Source: Mesorhizobium koreense
GTDB taxonomy: Bacteria; Pseudomonadota; Alphaproteobacteria; Rhizobiales; Rhizobiaceae
Assembly (NCBI RefSeq): GCF_031656215.1
Contig: NZ_CP134228.1
Location: 496,001 to 560,000, forward strand
Direction: 5' to 3'
Length of the DNA stretch: 64,000 bases
A program made the position numbers and the translations under genes. Positions 62,592 to 64,000 of the stretch are shown in pieces; position 1 is the stretch's first letter, and every line of letters starts with the position of its first letter. A model generated the notes under the pieces. It was not told where the DNA came from. It saw only the letters and a program-made list of their open reading frames with translations, and ran no database searches.

Positions 62592-62733
62592 ATCGGCAAT
62601 TAACGCCGAGTTCGGTCAAGGCTCGTCCCCCGCCTAACCGGACATTGCGGCAGCCTCATCCCCCTCTCCGGGCTGCCGCATCGTTTCGAGTAAGGCCGCC
62701 GTGGTTCCCCCTCCACCACGGCGGCACTTTTTT
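62592..62733 (+). ncRNA. Small RNA candidate beside polA (EcpR1-like)
   Basis: A plus-strand Rho-independent terminator stands alone with no plus-strand protein gene in front. Upstream of it come a 10-bp hairpin TGCGGCAGCC (62646) / GGCTGCCGCA (62671) with a C-rich loop (CCCCCTCTCC) and a weaker 5' stem TTCGGT (62619) / ACCGGA (62637). Three stem-loops with pyrimidine-rich loops next to polA recall EcpR1, the cell-cycle small RNA that in Sinorhizobium meliloti lies beside polA (from memory). A weak promoter, TTGAAT (62557) and CAGATA (62580), sets the tentative 5' end; the mature RNA may be shorter, about 100 bases. Confidence 0.55.
62695..62733 (+). terminator. Rho-independent terminator of the small RNA
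   Basis: An 11-bp stem GCCGCCGTGGT / ACCACGGCGGC with a 9-base loop TCCCCCTCC is followed by AC and six T residues on the plus strand. The minus side has no T-run, so it does not serve the convergent gene ending at 62781. Confidence 0.85.
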
Positions 62734-62780
62734 GTCCAAGACCTCCTGCGCATTGTCCCCAAAGACCGGCCTCACGCTGC

Positions 62781-64000
62781 TTACAGCGTCTTCGGCATGC
62801 CCTTCGGCAGCATTGCGCGTTTCTGGGCGGCGATGCGGAAGGGGGCGTTGGGGCCGCCATAGCCGGCATAGTTGTCGCGGCGCTCGATGATTTCGAAGAA
62901 GAAGCCTTCGCCGAAATTGCGGCTGTAGAACTGGAAGAACTCGCCGCCCTCGTCACGGTCGTAGAGGATGTTCGCCTTGCGCAGCCTGTCGACCAGTTCC
63001 GGCGCGATATCGAAGCGGGCCTCGAGATCGTCATAGTAGTTGGGCGATATCTCCAGCGACCGGAAACCAAGCTGGGCAAGTCGCGCGGCGGTTTCGAGAA
63101 TATCGTCGGTGGCAAAGGCGATGTGCTGGACGCTGGAGCCGAAGCTCTCGGCGACGAAATGTCCGGCAAGCGTCTTGCGGCTCTCCGCGCCGTTGAGCGT
63201 CAGCCGCAGCCGCCCGTCGGGGCTCTCGACCACCTGGCTGCGCACCAATCCGGCCGGATCGACGACATCGACCATCGGCTGCTTCGACGTCTCGAAGATC
63301 GCGGTATAGAAGAGCAGCCAGGTCAGCATCTCCTCATAGTTCATCGTCTGGGCGACATGGTCGATCCCGACCAGCCTCGCCTCGTGTGAGCCGACCTGTT
63401 CCACGGGCTCGAACTCGACATTCCAGACATCGGCAAGTGCGTCGTCGATGAAGTAGATCACGCCTCCGCCGACGCCCCTGATCGCGGGGATGGAAAGCTC
63501 GCCCGCGCCGCGCTGCTCGGCAAAAGTCTCGGCGCCGAGCGCCCTTGCGCGCGCCACCGTCGCGGCCGCATCCGCCACATGCAGGCCGAGCGCATAGGCG
63601 TTGGTGCCATGGACGAGATAGGAGGAATGGGCAAAACCCTCCTGGCTTGTGTTGACGACGATGTTGATGCCGCCCGCCTTGCCCTGGCGCCAGACCGCGA
63701 CATCGCGGTTACGATGCTCGGCGGCCAACGAGAAGCCCATGGTGGAGAGCAGCGCGCCGAGTTCCTCCGCCTCCGTCTCGTTCGCTGCGAACTCGACAAA
63801 CTCGACGCCTTCGACAGCAATGCGGTCCGGCATATCGGGAACCTCGATCCGGATGCCTGGCTCCTCGCGCCTGACCCGATCCATCAACGCGACCAGCGAG
63901 CGGCGGCCGTCGACCGCGATCGAGCGCGGTGAACCGCCACGGAACTGGTCGTTGAAGATCTCCAGCGACAGCGGCCCGCGATAACCGGTCGCCGCCACCG
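62781..64000 (-). CDS. Dehydroshikimate dehydratase/4-hydroxyphenylpyruvate dioxygenase-like fusion (partial, C-terminal part)
   Basis: About 406 residues, cut at the right window edge. The first residues (YRGPLSLEIFNDQFRGG) are the end of a TIM-barrel sugar-phosphate-isomerase-like domain. The rest is a two-repeat VOC domain like HPPD, with iron ligands in GIDHVAQTM, VQHIAFATDD and FFFEIIER. This fusion is known as QuiC-type 3-dehydroshikimate dehydratase, in which the N-terminal domain forms protocatechuate and the HPPD-like domain's role is unclear. No transcription terminator is seen before the small RNA. Confidence 0.85.
   Translation of the reverse strand, partial: VAATGYRGPLSLEIFNDQFRGGSPRSIAVDGRRSLVALMDRVRREEPGIRIEVPDMPDRIAVEGVEFVEFAANETEAEELGALLSTMGFSLAAEHRNRDVAVWRQGKAGGINIVVNTSQEGFAHSSYLVHGTNAYALGLHVADAAATVARARALGAETFAEQRGAGELSIPAIRGVGGGVIYFIDDALADVWNVEFEPVEQVGSHEARLVGIDHVAQTMNYEEMLTWLLFYTAIFETSKQPMVDVVDPAGLVRSQVVESPDGRLRLTLNGAESRKTLAGHFVAESFGSSVQHIAFATDDILETAARLAQLGFRSLEISPNYYDDLEARFDIAPELVDRLRKANILYDRDEGGEFFQFYSRNFGEGFFFEIIERRDNYAGYGGPNAPFRIAAQKRAMLPKGMPKTL

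Overview
The window comes from an alphaproteobacterial chromosome, most likely order Hyphomicrobiales (rhizobia and relatives). Evidence for this is the high GC, the rhizobial forms of UbiE, MsrA, NIPSNAP/ABM and DUF1127 proteins, the abundant BMP, TRAP-TAXI and Liv-type transporters, and two families of palindromic intergenic repeats typical of that order. The genus cannot be fixed from the sequence alone.

Layout. 1-2.6 kb: a truncated TetR regulator with a perfect operator, a frameshifted DUF892 (YciF-type) gene, and a NIPSNAP/ABM gene pair next to an ArsR regulator. 3-9.3 kb: a TRAP-TAXI carboxylate uptake operon, a 1-Cys peroxiredoxin and an FAH-fold hydrolase. 9.5-18.7 kb: housekeeping and accessory genes (prfC, FAD amine oxidase, Lrp regulator, dut, PEP-mutase-like lyase, trans-3-hydroxyproline dehydratase, signal peptidase I, ECF42 sigma factor with a YCII/DGPF partner, GNAT). 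18.7-22.4 kb: coaBC, ubiB, ubiE. 22.5-35.9 kb: a nearly complete nucleoside uptake and salvage region. It holds a BMP-type ABC importer, cdd, punA, deoC, an ALDH16-type two-domain aldehyde dehydrogenase and deoA on the minus strand, with upp on the plus strand. Imported nucleosides would be deaminated and phosphorolysed, deoxyribose-5-phosphate cleaved by DeoC, and the acetaldehyde oxidised. 36-37.1 kb: an MsrA-like protein without the catalytic cysteine and a small membrane protein.

37.3-51.3 kb is a roughly 14 kb integrated island in the 3' end of a tRNA-Ser(GGA) gene. A 14-bp copy of the tRNA end lies next to a P4-type tyrosine integrase at the far side. The island carries a complete type I restriction-modification system (hsdM-hsdS-hsdR) coupled to a YgjP/DUF45 metallopeptidase. 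It also carries an AT-rich pair of unknown secreted and membrane proteins, a primase-polymerase, an AlpA-like regulator and several unknown proteins. This gene content resembles a phage satellite or small integrative element carrying defence cargo.

51.6-64 kb returns to chromosomal backbone: an MhqO/MhqD-like dioxygenase and hydrolase pair, a DUF202 protein, proC, a complete Liv-type ABC importer operon, polA, a plus-strand small RNA candidate beside polA (position and three-hairpin shape fit EcpR1 of Sinorhizobium), and a 3' fragment of a dehydroshikimate-dehydratase/HPPD-like fusion gene cut by the window edge.

No rRNA, CRISPR array or insertion sequence was seen. All names rest on reading motifs and comparing with remembered families; no database search was possible.
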